Source: Prescottella subtropica
Lineage (GTDB): Bacteria > Actinomycetota > Actinomycetes > Mycobacteriales > Mycobacteriaceae
NCBI RefSeq assembly: GCF_005434945.1
Contig: NZ_SKCH01000004.1
Location: forward strand, 1-64,000
Direction of reading: 5' to 3'
Length of the DNA: 64,000 nucleotides
The translations under genes were made by a program, and so were the position numbers. Shown here piece after piece: positions 1-7,675 of this stretch (position 1 is the stretch's first letter; each line of letters begins with the position of its first letter). The notes under the pieces were generated by a model. The model was not told the DNA's origin. It searched no databases and saw nothing but the letters and a program-made list of their open reading frames with translations.

Positions 1-1
1 G

Positions 2-133
2 AACTTCAAACTCGCGGTGATCGCGGAGGGCATCACGTACCGGTATCGGGCGGGTGCCACCACCGGTGACGGGTTCGCCCTCGCTTGTGAAGCCGTTCCA
101 CCGCTGGTCGCCGCCGGACTCGCCGCCCTCTGA
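2..133 (+). CDS. C-terminal fragment of a phosphotransferase-like protein (partial)
   Basis: The window opens inside a forward reading frame that ends at TGA 131-133, leaving 43 residues. The visible stretch FKLAVIAEGITYRYRAG followed by a short hydrophobic tail resembles the C-terminal helices of the aminoglycoside phosphotransferase/choline kinase-like family often found beside acyl-CoA dehydrogenases. That assignment rests on recall of the FKLA-x-I-x-x-G-I-x-x-R pattern only. The kinase core lies outside the window, so no catalytic residues can be checked. A palindromic repeat cluster starts four bases after the stop. Confidence 0.45.
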   Translation, partial: NFKLAVIAEGITYRYRAGATTGDGFALACEAVPPLVAAGLAAL

Positions 134-136
134 CCT

Positions 137-245
137 CCCGCGTTTCGCGCACTTACCGCGGTTTCCCGGCCCGGATCCGGCGCGCCAAGTGCGCGAAACG
201 CGGGGGACCGGGCGTCGGGGGCGCGATAGGTGCGCAAAACGCGGG
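137..245. repeat. Repeat family A, three copies (AAGTGCGCGAAACGCGGG)
   Basis: An inverted copy at 137-155 faces a direct copy at 187-204 with 18 matching bases, so the two can fold into a hairpin. A third, slightly diverged copy (TGCGCAAAACGCGGG) ends at 245. The same element recurs at 41803-41820 and 42379-42480. It always lies just after stop codons, so it is a dispersed intergenic palindromic element. It may also act as a terminator for the upstream gene. Confidence 0.75.
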
Positions 246-276
246 AACCCCGGAGCGGGGAGGCTCCGGGGTTCCC
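243..276 (-). terminator. Hairpin terminator of the POT transporter
   Basis: Perfect 14-bp arms at 243-256 and 263-276 enclose a 6-nt loop. The hairpin lies 26 bases past the stop of the leftward transporter gene. On the minus strand the hairpin is followed by a short T run (GCGTTTTG) contributed by repeat family A, which fits factor-independent termination only moderately. Confidence 0.55.
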
Positions 277-301
277 TCGTCACGGAAGAACAGGGTGTCC
301 G

Positions 302-1765
302 TCAGTGCACGCCGTGCATGAGGCGGCGAATCCACGGCGACAGGACGGCCAGGAGAACACCGATCGCGATGGAGGCGAGGCCGATCGTCGCGAAGAACGG
401 CACCGCATTGTCCTCGTCGTAGTATCCGGACAGGGTGCCGGCGAGGCTCGAGCCGAGCGCCAGCGACAGGAAGAACAGGGCCACCATCTGGGTGTGGAAC
501 GCCTGCGGCGCGAGCTTCGTCGACAGCGACAGACCCACCGGGGACAGCATCAGTTCCGCGAACGTGAACAGCAGCAGGATCCCGGCCAGTCCGAGGAGTG
601 GCGCACTGTTCGGGCCGCCCCCGGACATCGGGATGAAGCACAGGAACGCGACACCCATGATGCCGGTGCCGAGCGCGAACTTGATCGGCGTCGACGGCTG
701 CCGCGGACCCAGTTTCGTCCACGCGGCAGCGAACACACCCGCGAAGACGATGATGAACACCGGGTTGATGGACTGCACCCACGTCGCCGGGAACTCCCAC
801 CCGAACAGGTTCCGATCGAGCCAGGTGTCGGCGAGGATCGCGACCGTCGTGAACTGCTGCTGGAACAGCGACCAGAACGCGGCACTCGCGATGAACATCG
901 GGATGAACGCGATCACCCGGCTGCGTTCGACGGCCGTGATGCGGCGACTGGTGAGGATCACCGCGAAGTACGCGACGGTCGCGACGACCGTGAGCGCGAC
1001 CACGATGTCCGACAGGTTGTCGGCGCGGACCACCCCGGTCAGAGCGAGCACCACGACCGCGACGACGGCGACGACCGCCACGCCGATCACCTTCGGGCGG
1101 GCCGATGCCGGCAGCGGGTTCGGCACGCGCGAGCCGATGCCGTGCAGGTTGCGTCGCCCGATCGTGTACTGGATCAGGCCGAGCGCCATGCCGACCGCGG
1201 CGGTCGCGAAGCCGATGTGGAAACCGAAGTCGTCCATCGCCCAACCGGTGACCAGCGGCCCGATCAGGCCGCCGATGTTGATGCCCATGTAGAAGAGGGA
1301 GAAGCCGGCGTCGCGGCGGTCGTCGTCGGCTGAGTACAGGTCGCCGACGAGGGACGTGGCATTGGCCTTGAGGCCACCGCTACCGAACGCGATCAGGATC
1401 AGGCCCACACCGACACCGGCGAACCCAGGCAGCGCCGACAGCGCGATGTGCCCGAGCATGATCAGGCACGCACTGTAGAACAGGGTGCGTTCGGAGCCGA
1501 GGATCCGGTCCGCGATCCACGCCCCGAGAATCGTCGACAGGTAGACGGTGCCGCCGTACGCGCCGACGATGCTGGTCGCGGCCACCTTGTCGAGGCCGAG
1601 TCCACCGTCGGTGGTCTGGTAGTACAGGTAGTACAGCAGGATGCCCTGCATGCCGTAGAACGAGAAGCGTTCCCACATCTCGACGCCGAACAGATTTGCC
1701 AGCGCGAACGGCTGCCCGAGGAACTTCCTGCCGGACTCGGATTGTTGATCGACCGTGGAACTCAT
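302..1765 (-). CDS. POT/PTR-family proton-coupled peptide transporter
   Basis: This 487-residue integral membrane protein fits the proton-dependent oligopeptide transporter family (DtpT-like MFS), which imports di- and tripeptides. The N-terminal signature is clear: NLFGVEMWERFSFYGMQGIL around residues 15-35 carries the family E-x-x-E-R-F-S-F-Y-G motif. FSLFYMGINIGGLIGP near residue 155 is the second POT signature. About 14 hydrophobic segments are visible. The ATG at 1765 is chosen because the family motif follows at the normal distance. An upstream in-frame extension would run through the neighbouring gene. The ATG overlaps the stop of the upstream DUF3054 gene by four bases (ATGA), so the two are probably cotranslated. 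Substrate is inferred from family. Confidence 0.88.
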   Translation of the reverse strand: MSSTVDQQSESGRKFLGQPFALANLFGVEMWERFSFYGMQGILLYYLYYQTTDGGLGLDKVAATSIVGAYGGTVYLSTILGAWIADRILGSERTLFYSACLIMLGHIALSALPGFAGVGVGLILIAFGSGGLKANATSLVGDLYSADDDRRDAGFSLFYMGINIGGLIGPLVTGWAMDDFGFHIGFATAAVGMALGLIQYTIGRRNLHGIGSRVPNPLPASARPKVIGVAVVAVVAVVVLALTGVVRADNLSDIVVALTVVATVAYFAVILTSRRITAVERSRVIAFIPMFIASAAFWSLFQQQFTTVAILADTWLDRNLFGWEFPATWVQSINPVFIIVFAGVFAAAWTKLGPRQPSTPIKFALGTGIMGVAFLCFIPMSGGGPNSAPLLGLAGILLLFTFAELMLSPVGLSLSTKLAPQAFHTQMVALFFLSLALGSSLAGTLSGYYDEDNAVPFFATIGLASIAIGVLLAVLSPWIRRLMHGVH

Positions 1766-2151
1766 CGGGCACTCCGATCGCGTTGCCGGGCGGCGACCCG
1801 GAACAGTGCGCGCCACCCGATGAGGAACAAGGCGAGGACCGACGCCGCGACGAGAACGAACGAGAAGGCGGTGCCCTGGCCGCTGACCACCCGCAACCCC
1901 ATGCCCACGACGAGCGCGCACACCCACACGAGAACACCGGTGGGCACCACGAGACGGGCGTCGAACTTGCCGCGGTGGAGCAGCAGCGTCGCGACCCAGC
2001 CGACGGCCGCGCCGGTCAGGAACGGCCACGCGGTCGTCAGGAGGCCGGCGGCGTCGACGCCTTCCTGGTGGCTCCGGCGACCCGCGGCAGCGAACGCGAG
2101 CACCAGCAGGACGTCGACGACGGCGGCAGGTACGTACTTTTTCACGACCAC
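1762..2151 (-). CDS. DUF3054 family membrane protein
   Basis: A 129-residue protein with four predicted membrane segments, matching DUF3054, a small actinobacterial membrane family without known function. Typical features are the N-terminal V-D-V-L-L-V-L-x-F-A-A-x-G-R-R-S-H segment, a GRRSHQE motif after the first helix, and WPFLTGAAVGW in the second. It begins with GTG at 2151. It is the first gene of a two-gene leftward unit with the peptide transporter and overlaps it by four bases. The coupling suggests coexpression, but a functional link to peptide uptake is only inference. Confidence 0.75.
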   Translation of the reverse strand: MVVKKYVPAAVVDVLLVLAFAAAGRRSHQEGVDAAGLLTTAWPFLTGAAVGWVATLLLHRGKFDARLVVPTGVLVWVCALVVGMGLRVVSGQGTAFSFVLVAASVLALFLIGWRALFRVAARQRDRSAR

Positions 2152-2221
2152 CAGACTAAAGGCAGTGGTAGATCGCCCGACGCGGCAACGGAGAACCGAG
2201 AAGTCGGTTCCCGTTCCGGTT

Positions 2222-2590
2222 CTAGTCCTCCTCGATGCCGAGTTCGGCCGACCGGGTGAGGGCGGTGTCCAGGGCGTCGGCGTCGAGGACGATGCGCTGC
2301 AGGGTCTTCGCGGCGACGAGCAGTGCGCCGAGATCGGTGCCGTACACGCTGACCATGCCGGCCTCCGGATCGAAGCCGACCGCGTCGAGCGTGTCCGACG
2401 CCTCGTCGGTCAGGGCCGCGCGCAGGGCCCCGGTGAAGTCGTATCCCGAGCCCTCGATGCCGTGGGCGTCGAGCGCCGGACGGTGCCGGTGGTACTCCGG
2501 CCCGCCCGGCGAGTAGATGATGCTCGAGCTGTCGGCGCCGTGCACGAGGAGAACGGGTTCGAGGCCGGCGAAGTCGTCGGGGGTCGTCAT
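2222..2590 (-). CDS. Imm51-like immunity family protein, orphan
   Basis: A 122-residue acidic soluble protein. The segment EGSGYDFTGALRAAL, followed by FDPEAGM and a terminal helix-rich region, resembles the Imm51 immunity family, whose members show G-N-G-Y-D-W and F-D-P-E-A-x-M signatures and neutralise polymorphic toxins. That match is by recalled motif. No cognate polymorphic toxin, WXG100 protein or secretion gene is adjacent; neighbours are YceI and DUF3054. It may be an orphan immunity gene or a domesticated relative. The start ATG at 2590 is the first of the frame. The stop lies 70 bases before the DUF3054 start. Confidence 0.55.
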   Translation of the reverse strand: MTTPDDFAGLEPVLLVHGADSSSIIYSPGGPEYHRHRPALDAHGIEGSGYDFTGALRAALTDEASDTLDAVGFDPEAGMVSVYGTDLGALLVAAKTLQRIVLDADALDTALTRSAELGIEED

Positions 2591-2641
2591 GGCAGGGACC
2601 GTAGCGAACCCGACCGACAGTTCTCGTTCCGCTGCGGCGGA

Positions 2642-3193
2642 TCAGGCCTGCAGGCCGGCCTCGAGCTCGAGGTTGATGGTGATCTTGTCGCCGACGACGG
2701 CGCCGCCACCCTCGAGCGGCATGTCGATGCTGATGCCGAAGTCCTTGCGGTTGATGGTGGTGGTGGCCTCGAAACCGGCGACCGGGCCGTTGCCCATGCC
2801 CGGGTTGACACCGAGGAACTCGACGGCCAGTTCGACCGGGCGGGTGACGCCGTGCAGCGTGAAATCGCCCTCGACGACGAGGTTGTCACCGGCCGGCCGG
2901 ACCGCGGTGGACACGAACGTCGCGGTGGGGAACTGCTCGACGTCGAAGAAATCGGCCGACGCGATGTGCCCGTCACGCTGTGCGTTGCGGGTGTTGACCG
3001 ATGCGACCTGGATCTCGGCCCGCACGGCCGGGACACCGTTCTCGTCGACGGTGATGGTGCCGGTGAAGTCGTCGAACGTGCCGCGCACCTTGCTCACCAC
3101 GAGGTGGCGGACGGTGAAGCCGACGGTCGAGTGGACCGGGTCGACGGCCCACGTGCCGGCGGACAGGTTCGGAAGGGTGATGCTGGCGGTCAT
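2642..3193 (-). CDS. YceI family lipid-binding protein
   Basis: A 183-residue protein of the YceI lipocalin-like family, which binds long amphiphiles such as polyisoprenoids. It starts WAVDPVHSTVGFTVRHL, the family hallmark, followed by VRGTFDDFTGTI and near the end the NRKDFGI motif. There is no signal peptide, as is common in actinobacterial members, so it is likely cytosolic. ATG at 3193 is preceded by GGAGGAG and is preferred over an upstream in-frame codon that would read through the operator-like palindrome. It stands alone, with a MarR-style inverted repeat 22 bases upstream. Confidence 0.9.
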   Translation of the reverse strand: MTASITLPNLSAGTWAVDPVHSTVGFTVRHLVVSKVRGTFDDFTGTITVDENGVPAVRAEIQVASVNTRNAQRDGHIASADFFDVEQFPTATFVSTAVRPAGDNLVVEGDFTLHGVTRPVELAVEFLGVNPGMGNGPVAGFEATTTINRKDFGISIDMPLEGGGAVVGDKITINLELEAGLQA

Positions 3194-3214
3194 GGGGGAG
3201 GCTCCTCCGGATGT

Positions 3215-3230
3215 AGTTGAGAATTCAACT
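3215..3230. promoter_or_regulatory. Inverted repeat upstream of yceI, MarR-type operator candidate
   Basis: AGTTGA and TCAACT form perfect 6-bp arms around GAAT. The site lies between the yceI ribosome binding site and its likely promoter. The TTGA-N4-TCAA form is typical of MarR-family operators, but no MarR gene is present nearby, so the regulator is unknown. Confidence 0.4.
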
Positions 3231-3291
3231 TCCTCAACCATGTCATCGCCGGAGCCATTCCGGCATCGAGTGTGACGTGAGTCACCATTCA

Positions 3292-3301
3292 GGGGGGGGG
3301 G
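3292..3301. repeat. Ten-base G homopolymer tract
   Basis: Ten consecutive G residues lie upstream of a secreted-protein gene. Such tracts can slip in replication and change promoter spacing. Alternatively this may be neutral, or its length may be a sequencing uncertainty. Confidence 0.6.
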
Positions 3302-3505
3302 CTTCGCTCGGCGAACTTTCTCGCCCGTTTCCTACTGCCCGGTAAGTATGCCGTGATACGTTCGCCGGGTTCCGACTCTCTACCGCTCGTTCACCCGCAC
3401 GGGCTGCCGTGGATTCGCTTCTGCCGATCCGTTTTTCGTATCGACGAGGCCGGGCAGGGCAGCGCGCCGATCCTGGAAGTCATCCCGGAAGTCAAGGAGA
3501 AGACG

Positions 3506-4126
3506 TTGTCGAAGAAGGTCCGTATCACCCGCTCCATCGGTGCCGCCGCGGCGGTCGCCGCCGCATCCGCTCTCGTCCTGCCCGGAATCGCCTCCGCCGC
3601 CGACGCCACGGTGCCGGCCCCGAAGATCTCCGCGACCACCGACGGTGACGTCATCGACATGACCCTCACCCAGACGAGCAAGGGGCAGAGCGTCATGTGC
3701 GTCCCCCTCGTCCTCGACGCGGAGTCGGCGCTGCCGCTCGCCGCCACCGCACCGGACCAGTGGCCGAACTTCGTCGAACTCCTCGGCTCGGTCTACTACA
3801 TCGGCACTCCCACCTCCGACGCGGCGCCGACATCGGAGAGCACCACCGGCGCTGCCGAGGGCGAGGTCAACCCGGACCTGCTCAAGCCGATCACCCCCGG
3901 CGCGTACGCCGTCGTCGGTGCGTGCGTGGACGCCGACCCCAACAAGCAGGACAAGATCCTGTCCTACAGCTACCAGATCGTGTTCTCTCCCGGCGGCGTC
4001 GGCAGCCTGGGCCAGGCCCTCGGACTCGGCAGCGCCACCCTGAAGACGGACGGCGCCGCCAAGATCATCGCCAACCTGCTGACCAGCGGTGCCGGCAGCA
4101 GCATGCTGTCCGGGGCGCTCAGCTGA
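3506..4126 (+). CDS. Small secreted protein, actinobacterial family of unknown function
   Basis: A 206-residue exported protein. The TTG at 3506 is preferred because AAGGAG sits eight bases upstream and the resulting N-terminus is a textbook signal peptide: K-K-V-R-I-T-R, a hydrophobic A/V-rich core, then a GIASA-A cleavage region near residue 31. The upstream frame lacks these features. The mature part has two cysteines and a C-terminal tail rich in G, L and S. It resembles the product of 23602-24216 in length, signal peptide, cysteine pair and the pattern G-x-G-S-x-x-x-x-L-x-x-G-S near the end, so the two are probably paralogues. The 3' end overlaps leuA by eight bases, tail to tail. Function unknown. 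Confidence 0.75.
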   Translation: MSKKVRITRSIGAAAAVAAASALVLPGIASAADATVPAPKISATTDGDVIDMTLTQTSKGQSVMCVPLVLDAESALPLAATAPDQWPNFVELLGSVYYIGTPTSDAAPTSESTTGAAEGEVNPDLLKPITPGAYAVVGACVDADPNKQDKILSYSYQIVFSPGGVGSLGQALGLGSATLKTDGAAKIIANLLTSGAGSSMLSGALS

Positions 4127-5834
4127 CGTGAACTCCGGCGGTGGCCACGATTCCGGTGGCCGCCGCCAGGACTGCCTGCAGGGCCGACGCCGTCACCGAC
4201 TGATCGAAGCCGACGCCCCACCGGCGACGGCCGCCGCTGTCGCACAGCGCGAACGTCGCCGCCCGGCCCGCGCTGCCCTCGCCCACCGATTGCTGGACCA
4301 GGGACAGCACCTCCACCGGGTGACCGTGGTCGGTCAGGATCTTCGTCAGCGCCTCGACCGGTCCGCCGGCGAATGCCGTCCCGTCGATCACGGAACCGCC
4401 GAGGTCCGAGCGCAGACGCAGGCGATCGCAGTCCTCGAGGTGCTCGACCGACCACTGCCCCAGCCGGCCCGTGAACCCGTACTCGGCCAGCAACAACTCC
4501 CACAACTGTTCGGCGGTGATTTCGGTGCCGCTGTCATCGACGGCGTCCTGCACTCGGCGCGCGAAATCGATCTGCAGCGGCCGCGGTAGGTCGACGCCGT
4601 ATCCCGTCTGCAGCAGATACGCCATACCGCCCTTGCCGGACTGGCTGTTCACCCGGATCACAGCCTCGTAGTCGCGTCCGACGTCCCGCGGATCGATCGG
4701 CAGGTACGGCACGTCCCACGGTGTCTTCCCGGGATCGAGTCCGGCCGCCTCCGCGGCCGCATAGTGGTGGGCGAAGCCCTTCTTGATCGCATCCTGATGT
4801 GTCCCCGAGAATGCGGTGTATACGAGGTCGCCGCCGTACGGGTGCCGGGGGTGCACCTCGATCCTGTTGCAATGCTCCACTGTTCGGCGCACCTCGTCGA
4901 TGTCGGAGAAGTCGATCATCGGGTCGACACCCTGTGCGTGCAGGTTCAGTGCGAGCGTCACCAGGTCGACGTTGCCGGTGCGTTCACCGTTGCCGAACAG
5001 GCAGCCCTCGACACGCTGCGCGCCGGCCAGTACCGCCAGTTCTGCGCAGGCGACACCGGTCCCGCGATCGTTGTGCGGATGTACCGACAGGATCACCGAA
5101 TCGCGTCGTGTCAGATGGCGGTGCATGTACTCGATCTGGTCGGCGTACACGTTCGGTGTCGAAACCTCTACTGTCGCAGGGAGGTTGTGGATCACGGGGC
5201 GGTCCGGTGACGCATCCCACAGCTCGGTGAGGCTGTCGCACACCTGCAGGACGTAGTCGGGCTCGGTCAGGTTGAACACTTCGGGGGAGAACTCGAACCG
5301 CACCCCGGGCTGTGTGTCACCTCCGCGGGCGACATCCTGGGCGGCATCGACGATCAAGCGGTGCAACGCTTCCCGGTCCTGACCCAGGACGACGTCGCGC
5401 CACGTCGGGGCTGTCGCGGTGTACATGTGCACCACCACGGATCCGAGTCCACGGACGGACTCGTACGTCCGGGCGATCAGGTCGGTGCGGGCGGCGGTGA
5501 ACACGACGATCGTGACATCGTCGGGTACCAGGTCGTGCTCGACGAGGTCGCGCACGAAGTCGAAGTCGGTGCGACTCGCCGACGGGTAGCCGACCTCGAT
5601 CTCCTTGTAGCCCATGGCGATCATCAGTTCGAACAGTCGGCGTTTGCGGGCCGGGTCCATCGGCTCCGCGAGTGCCTGGTTGCCGTCGCGCAGGTCGACC
5701 GGCACCCACAGTGGGGCCTCGGTGGTGCGGACGGTGGGCCAGATGCGGTCGGTGAGCGGCACCGGGACGCGTTCGCTGTACGGGCGGTAGCGGTGGCTCG
5801 GCATGGGGGAGGGGCGTTGGGGGTTCCAGTTCAT
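4119..5834 (-). CDS. leuA: 2-isopropylmalate synthase
   Basis: LeuA condenses acetyl-CoA with 2-ketoisovalerate in the first committed step of leucine synthesis. The 571-residue protein has the HMGL-like TIM barrel first, with DLRDGNQAL near residue 48, the metal-binding HPHNDRGTG near 255 and FGNGERTGN near 283. A C-terminal regulatory dimer domain follows from about residue 440 and is the site of leucine feedback in this family. The long N-terminal extension starting [11 protein letters not shown] matches actinobacterial LeuA. The gene is divergent from a GntR-family regulator with a perfect TTGTC-N-GACAA palindrome between them, which suggests dedicated control. It overlaps the secreted-protein gene at the 3' end. 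Confidence 0.93.
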   Translation of the reverse strand: MNWNPQRPSPMPSHRYRPYSERVPVPLTDRIWPTVRTTEAPLWVPVDLRDGNQALAEPMDPARKRRLFELMIAMGYKEIEVGYPSASRTDFDFVRDLVEHDLVPDDVTIVVFTAARTDLIARTYESVRGLGSVVVHMYTATAPTWRDVVLGQDREALHRLIVDAAQDVARGGDTQPGVRFEFSPEVFNLTEPDYVLQVCDSLTELWDASPDRPVIHNLPATVEVSTPNVYADQIEYMHRHLTRRDSVILSVHPHNDRGTGVACAELAVLAGAQRVEGCLFGNGERTGNVDLVTLALNLHAQGVDPMIDFSDIDEVRRTVEHCNRIEVHPRHPYGGDLVYTAFSGTHQDAIKKGFAHHYAAAEAAGLDPGKTPWDVPYLPIDPRDVGRDYEAVIRVNSQSGKGGMAYLLQTGYGVDLPRPLQIDFARRVQDAVDDSGTEITAEQLWELLLAEYGFTGRLGQWSVEHLEDCDRLRLRSDLGGSVIDGTAFAGGPVEALTKILTDHGHPVEVLSLVQQSVGEGSAGRAATFALCDSGGRRRWGVGFDQSVTASALQAVLAAATGIVATAGVHVS

Positions 5835-5885
5835 GGTGGATGCTCCTGCGGGATCGGCGTGTCGGCTAAGCTAGAGGAAAGCAAC

Positions 5886-5896
5886 TTGTCTGACAA
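5886..5896. promoter_or_regulatory. FadR/FCD-type GntR operator
   Basis: TTGTCTGACAA is a perfect 5-1-5 palindrome that fits the T-N-G-T-N3-A-C-N-A consensus of FadR-subfamily GntR regulators. It lies 14 bases before the gntR start and 52 bases before leuA, so one bound dimer could control both divergent genes. Confidence 0.6.
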
Positions 5897-5910
5897 CCTG
5901 AGGAGTTGGC

Positions 5911-6594
5911 GTGCCTGCTGCACTCAACCGGAATCTGCTCGCCGATCAGGCCGCCGACCAGCTACGACGCCGGTTGCAGTCGGGGGAGTGGGCGATCGGC
6001 ACGAAGCTGCCCGGTGAGACCACTCTCGCCGCACAGCTCGGCGTCGGACGGTCCACGATCCGGGAGGCGCTGCGCATGCTCGCCGGACAGGGGATGCTGC
6101 GGCCGCGGCAGGGGGCCGGGGTGTTCGTCGAACGCACCGAACCCGAGGCCGACGGCTGGGAGGACGTGCTCCGACGCGGGGCGATCACCGCCGTCGTCGA
6201 GGTGCGCGCCGCGCTCGAGATCGAGGCGGCCCGCCTCGCAGCGCGGCGTGCCACCGACGCCGACATCACCGCGATGCGACGGGCCCTCGATCTGCGGGCG
6301 GCAGCTGCGGAGGCCTCCGACCGCGAGTTCGTCACCGCCGACATCGCCGTCCACCGGGCGATCGTCGACGCCGCACACAACCCGGTGCTCTCGGAACTGT
6401 TCGCGACGTTCGTACCGCGACTCGCGGACGCCATGGTCGAGATGATCGGTCTGCTCGGGCTGCGGGACCGGGACACCGAACCGAACTCCGACGAGCACGC
6501 CGACCTCGTCGACGCCATCGCGTCCGGTGACGTGGAGGCTGCCGCCCGGATCAGTCGCGCGCACCTCGAGGGGATGGCCGGAGACCTGGGCTGA
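5911..6594 (+). CDS. GntR family regulator, FCD (FadR) subfamily
   Basis: A 227-residue regulator. Residues 10-72 form the winged HTH with LPGETTLAAQLGVGRSTIRE and the wing RPRQGAGVFV. The rest is an all-helical FCD ligand-binding domain with EVRAALEIEAARLAA, the metal-type residues D-x-x-x-H in DIAVHRAIVDAAHN, and a late H in RAHLEG. FCD members bind small organic acids, often with a metal. The gene starts with GTG 5911 after GAGGAG and is divergent from leuA. A branched-chain or acid effector is therefore plausible but not shown. Its end overlaps the leftward membrane-protein gene by 44 bases. Confidence 0.85.
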   Translation: MPAALNRNLLADQAADQLRRRLQSGEWAIGTKLPGETTLAAQLGVGRSTIREALRMLAGQGMLRPRQGAGVFVERTEPEADGWEDVLRRGAITAVVEVRAALEIEAARLAARRATDADITAMRRALDLRAAAAEASDREFVTADIAVHRAIVDAAHNPVLSELFATFVPRLADAMVEMIGLLGLRDRDTEPNSDEHADLVDAIASGDVEAAARISRAHLEGMAGDLG

Positions 6595-7675
6595 TCGTCT
6601 CCTCGTCGAACTCGATGTCCCCCTGCTGTCGGCCCCGGAACAGGAATGCGAAGACGATCCAGCCGACGATCGCGACCAGGATGAAACTCACCATGCGGTA
6701 CACGAACGCCGCCGCCACTGCCTGCGATGCCCCGATCCCCGCGGCCGTCGCGAGCGTCGCGATCAGGGCCGCGTCCACGTACACCAGACCGCCCGGCGCA
6801 CCCGGGATGGTGGCGACCGCCTTGCCCGCTGCGAACGCGATGAGCAGGCCCGCCGGTAGCGGGTCGGCGCCGATCGCCAGACAGGCCGCGCCGAGGCACA
6901 CGATGTCCGCGACCCGGTGCACCGACGCCCACACCACCGTCCATGCCGCGTCCCGCTTGCCGAGCCGCACCGAATCGAGTTGCTCGATCGTGGTCCGCAC
7001 CGCATCCATGCCGGTGTCGGCGGGCTTGCGTCGCAGCCGGTTCACCCGGGCGAGCACCCACCGGGCCACACGTCCGACGACGTCCGGATGCGCCGACACG
7101 TAGCGGCCCGCACAGCCGAGCGCCACCAGCCCCGCCACCGAGAACACCAGTGTGAACGGGCTGATCGAACCGCCGACCAGCAGCGCGCCCGCCATACCGA
7201 TCGCGGCCAGCCCGGCCGCCGCCACCACCCCGGAGATCGCGAGCTGCCACGACGCGACCACCGGCGTCGCACCCCAGCGGCGGGTCTCCCGGTACGTGAA
7301 CGCCGTCGAGAACACCTGCCCGGCCGGCAGTGTCAGCGACATCGCCGTCGACCCGTAGATCACCGACACCGACCTGCCCTGGCTCACCGACACGCCACCG
7401 GCGTGCAGCAACTGCTTCTGGACGCGGCTGTACCCGCTCAGCGACACCGCCTGCGCCGCCACGGCCACCGCGAGCCACCCCCAGTGGATCTCGGTGAGCG
7501 CCTGCCACGAGTCGTGCAGCTGCGGCCACAGATAGGCGCCCTCACCTGCGAGCAGTGCCACCAGCAGGACGCCGGTCACCCACTTCACCCACCGGAACCG
7601 GCCGCGAGGACGGCCCACACCGCCGGGATCCGTTTCGGGCTGTGCCACGCGCTCAGCGTAACGAGGATCGGTCAC
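6551..7675 (-). CDS. Flippase-like/lysylphosphatidylglycerol synthase TM-domain protein (UPF0104)
   Basis: A 374-residue integral membrane protein with about eight hydrophobic helices after a polar N-terminus of roughly 30 residues. The pattern fits the UPF0104/YbhN superfamily of flippase-like domains: SGYSRVQKQLLHAGG near 80, GSTAMSLTLPAGQVFSTAF near 110, and the C-terminal GAPGGLVYVDAALIATL that corresponds to the family P-G-G-x-G-x-x-E-A region. Here D replaces the usual E. Members move or modify lipids; the substrate cannot be named. The GTG start at 7675 overlaps the stop of the upstream cyclase gene by four bases (GTGA), so the pair is cotranslated. Confidence 0.7.
   Translation of the reverse strand: MTDPRYAERVAQPETDPGGVGRPRGRFRWVKWVTGVLLVALLAGEGAYLWPQLHDSWQALTEIHWGWLAVAVAAQAVSLSGYSRVQKQLLHAGGVSVSQGRSVSVIYGSTAMSLTLPAGQVFSTAFTYRETRRWGATPVVASWQLAISGVVAAAGLAAIGMAGALLVGGSISPFTLVFSVAGLVALGCAGRYVSAHPDVVGRVARWVLARVNRLRRKPADTGMDAVRTTIEQLDSVRLGKRDAAWTVVWASVHRVADIVCLGAACLAIGADPLPAGLLIAFAAGKAVATIPGAPGGLVYVDAALIATLATAAGIGASQAVAAAFVYRMVSFILVAIVGWIVFAFLFRGRQQGDIEFDEETISPGLRPSPRGARD

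Larger units (their letters stand above)
3194..3505. other. Divergent intergenic region with operator and poly-G tract
   Basis: A 312-bp stretch between the divergent YceI and secreted-protein genes. It holds the inverted repeat at 3215-3230, a run of ten G residues at 3292-3301, and a somewhat AT-richer region around 3340-3360 that could carry the rightward promoter. An open frame runs through its right part into the secreted protein but has no ribosome binding site or signal-peptide logic before 3506. Confidence 0.6.
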
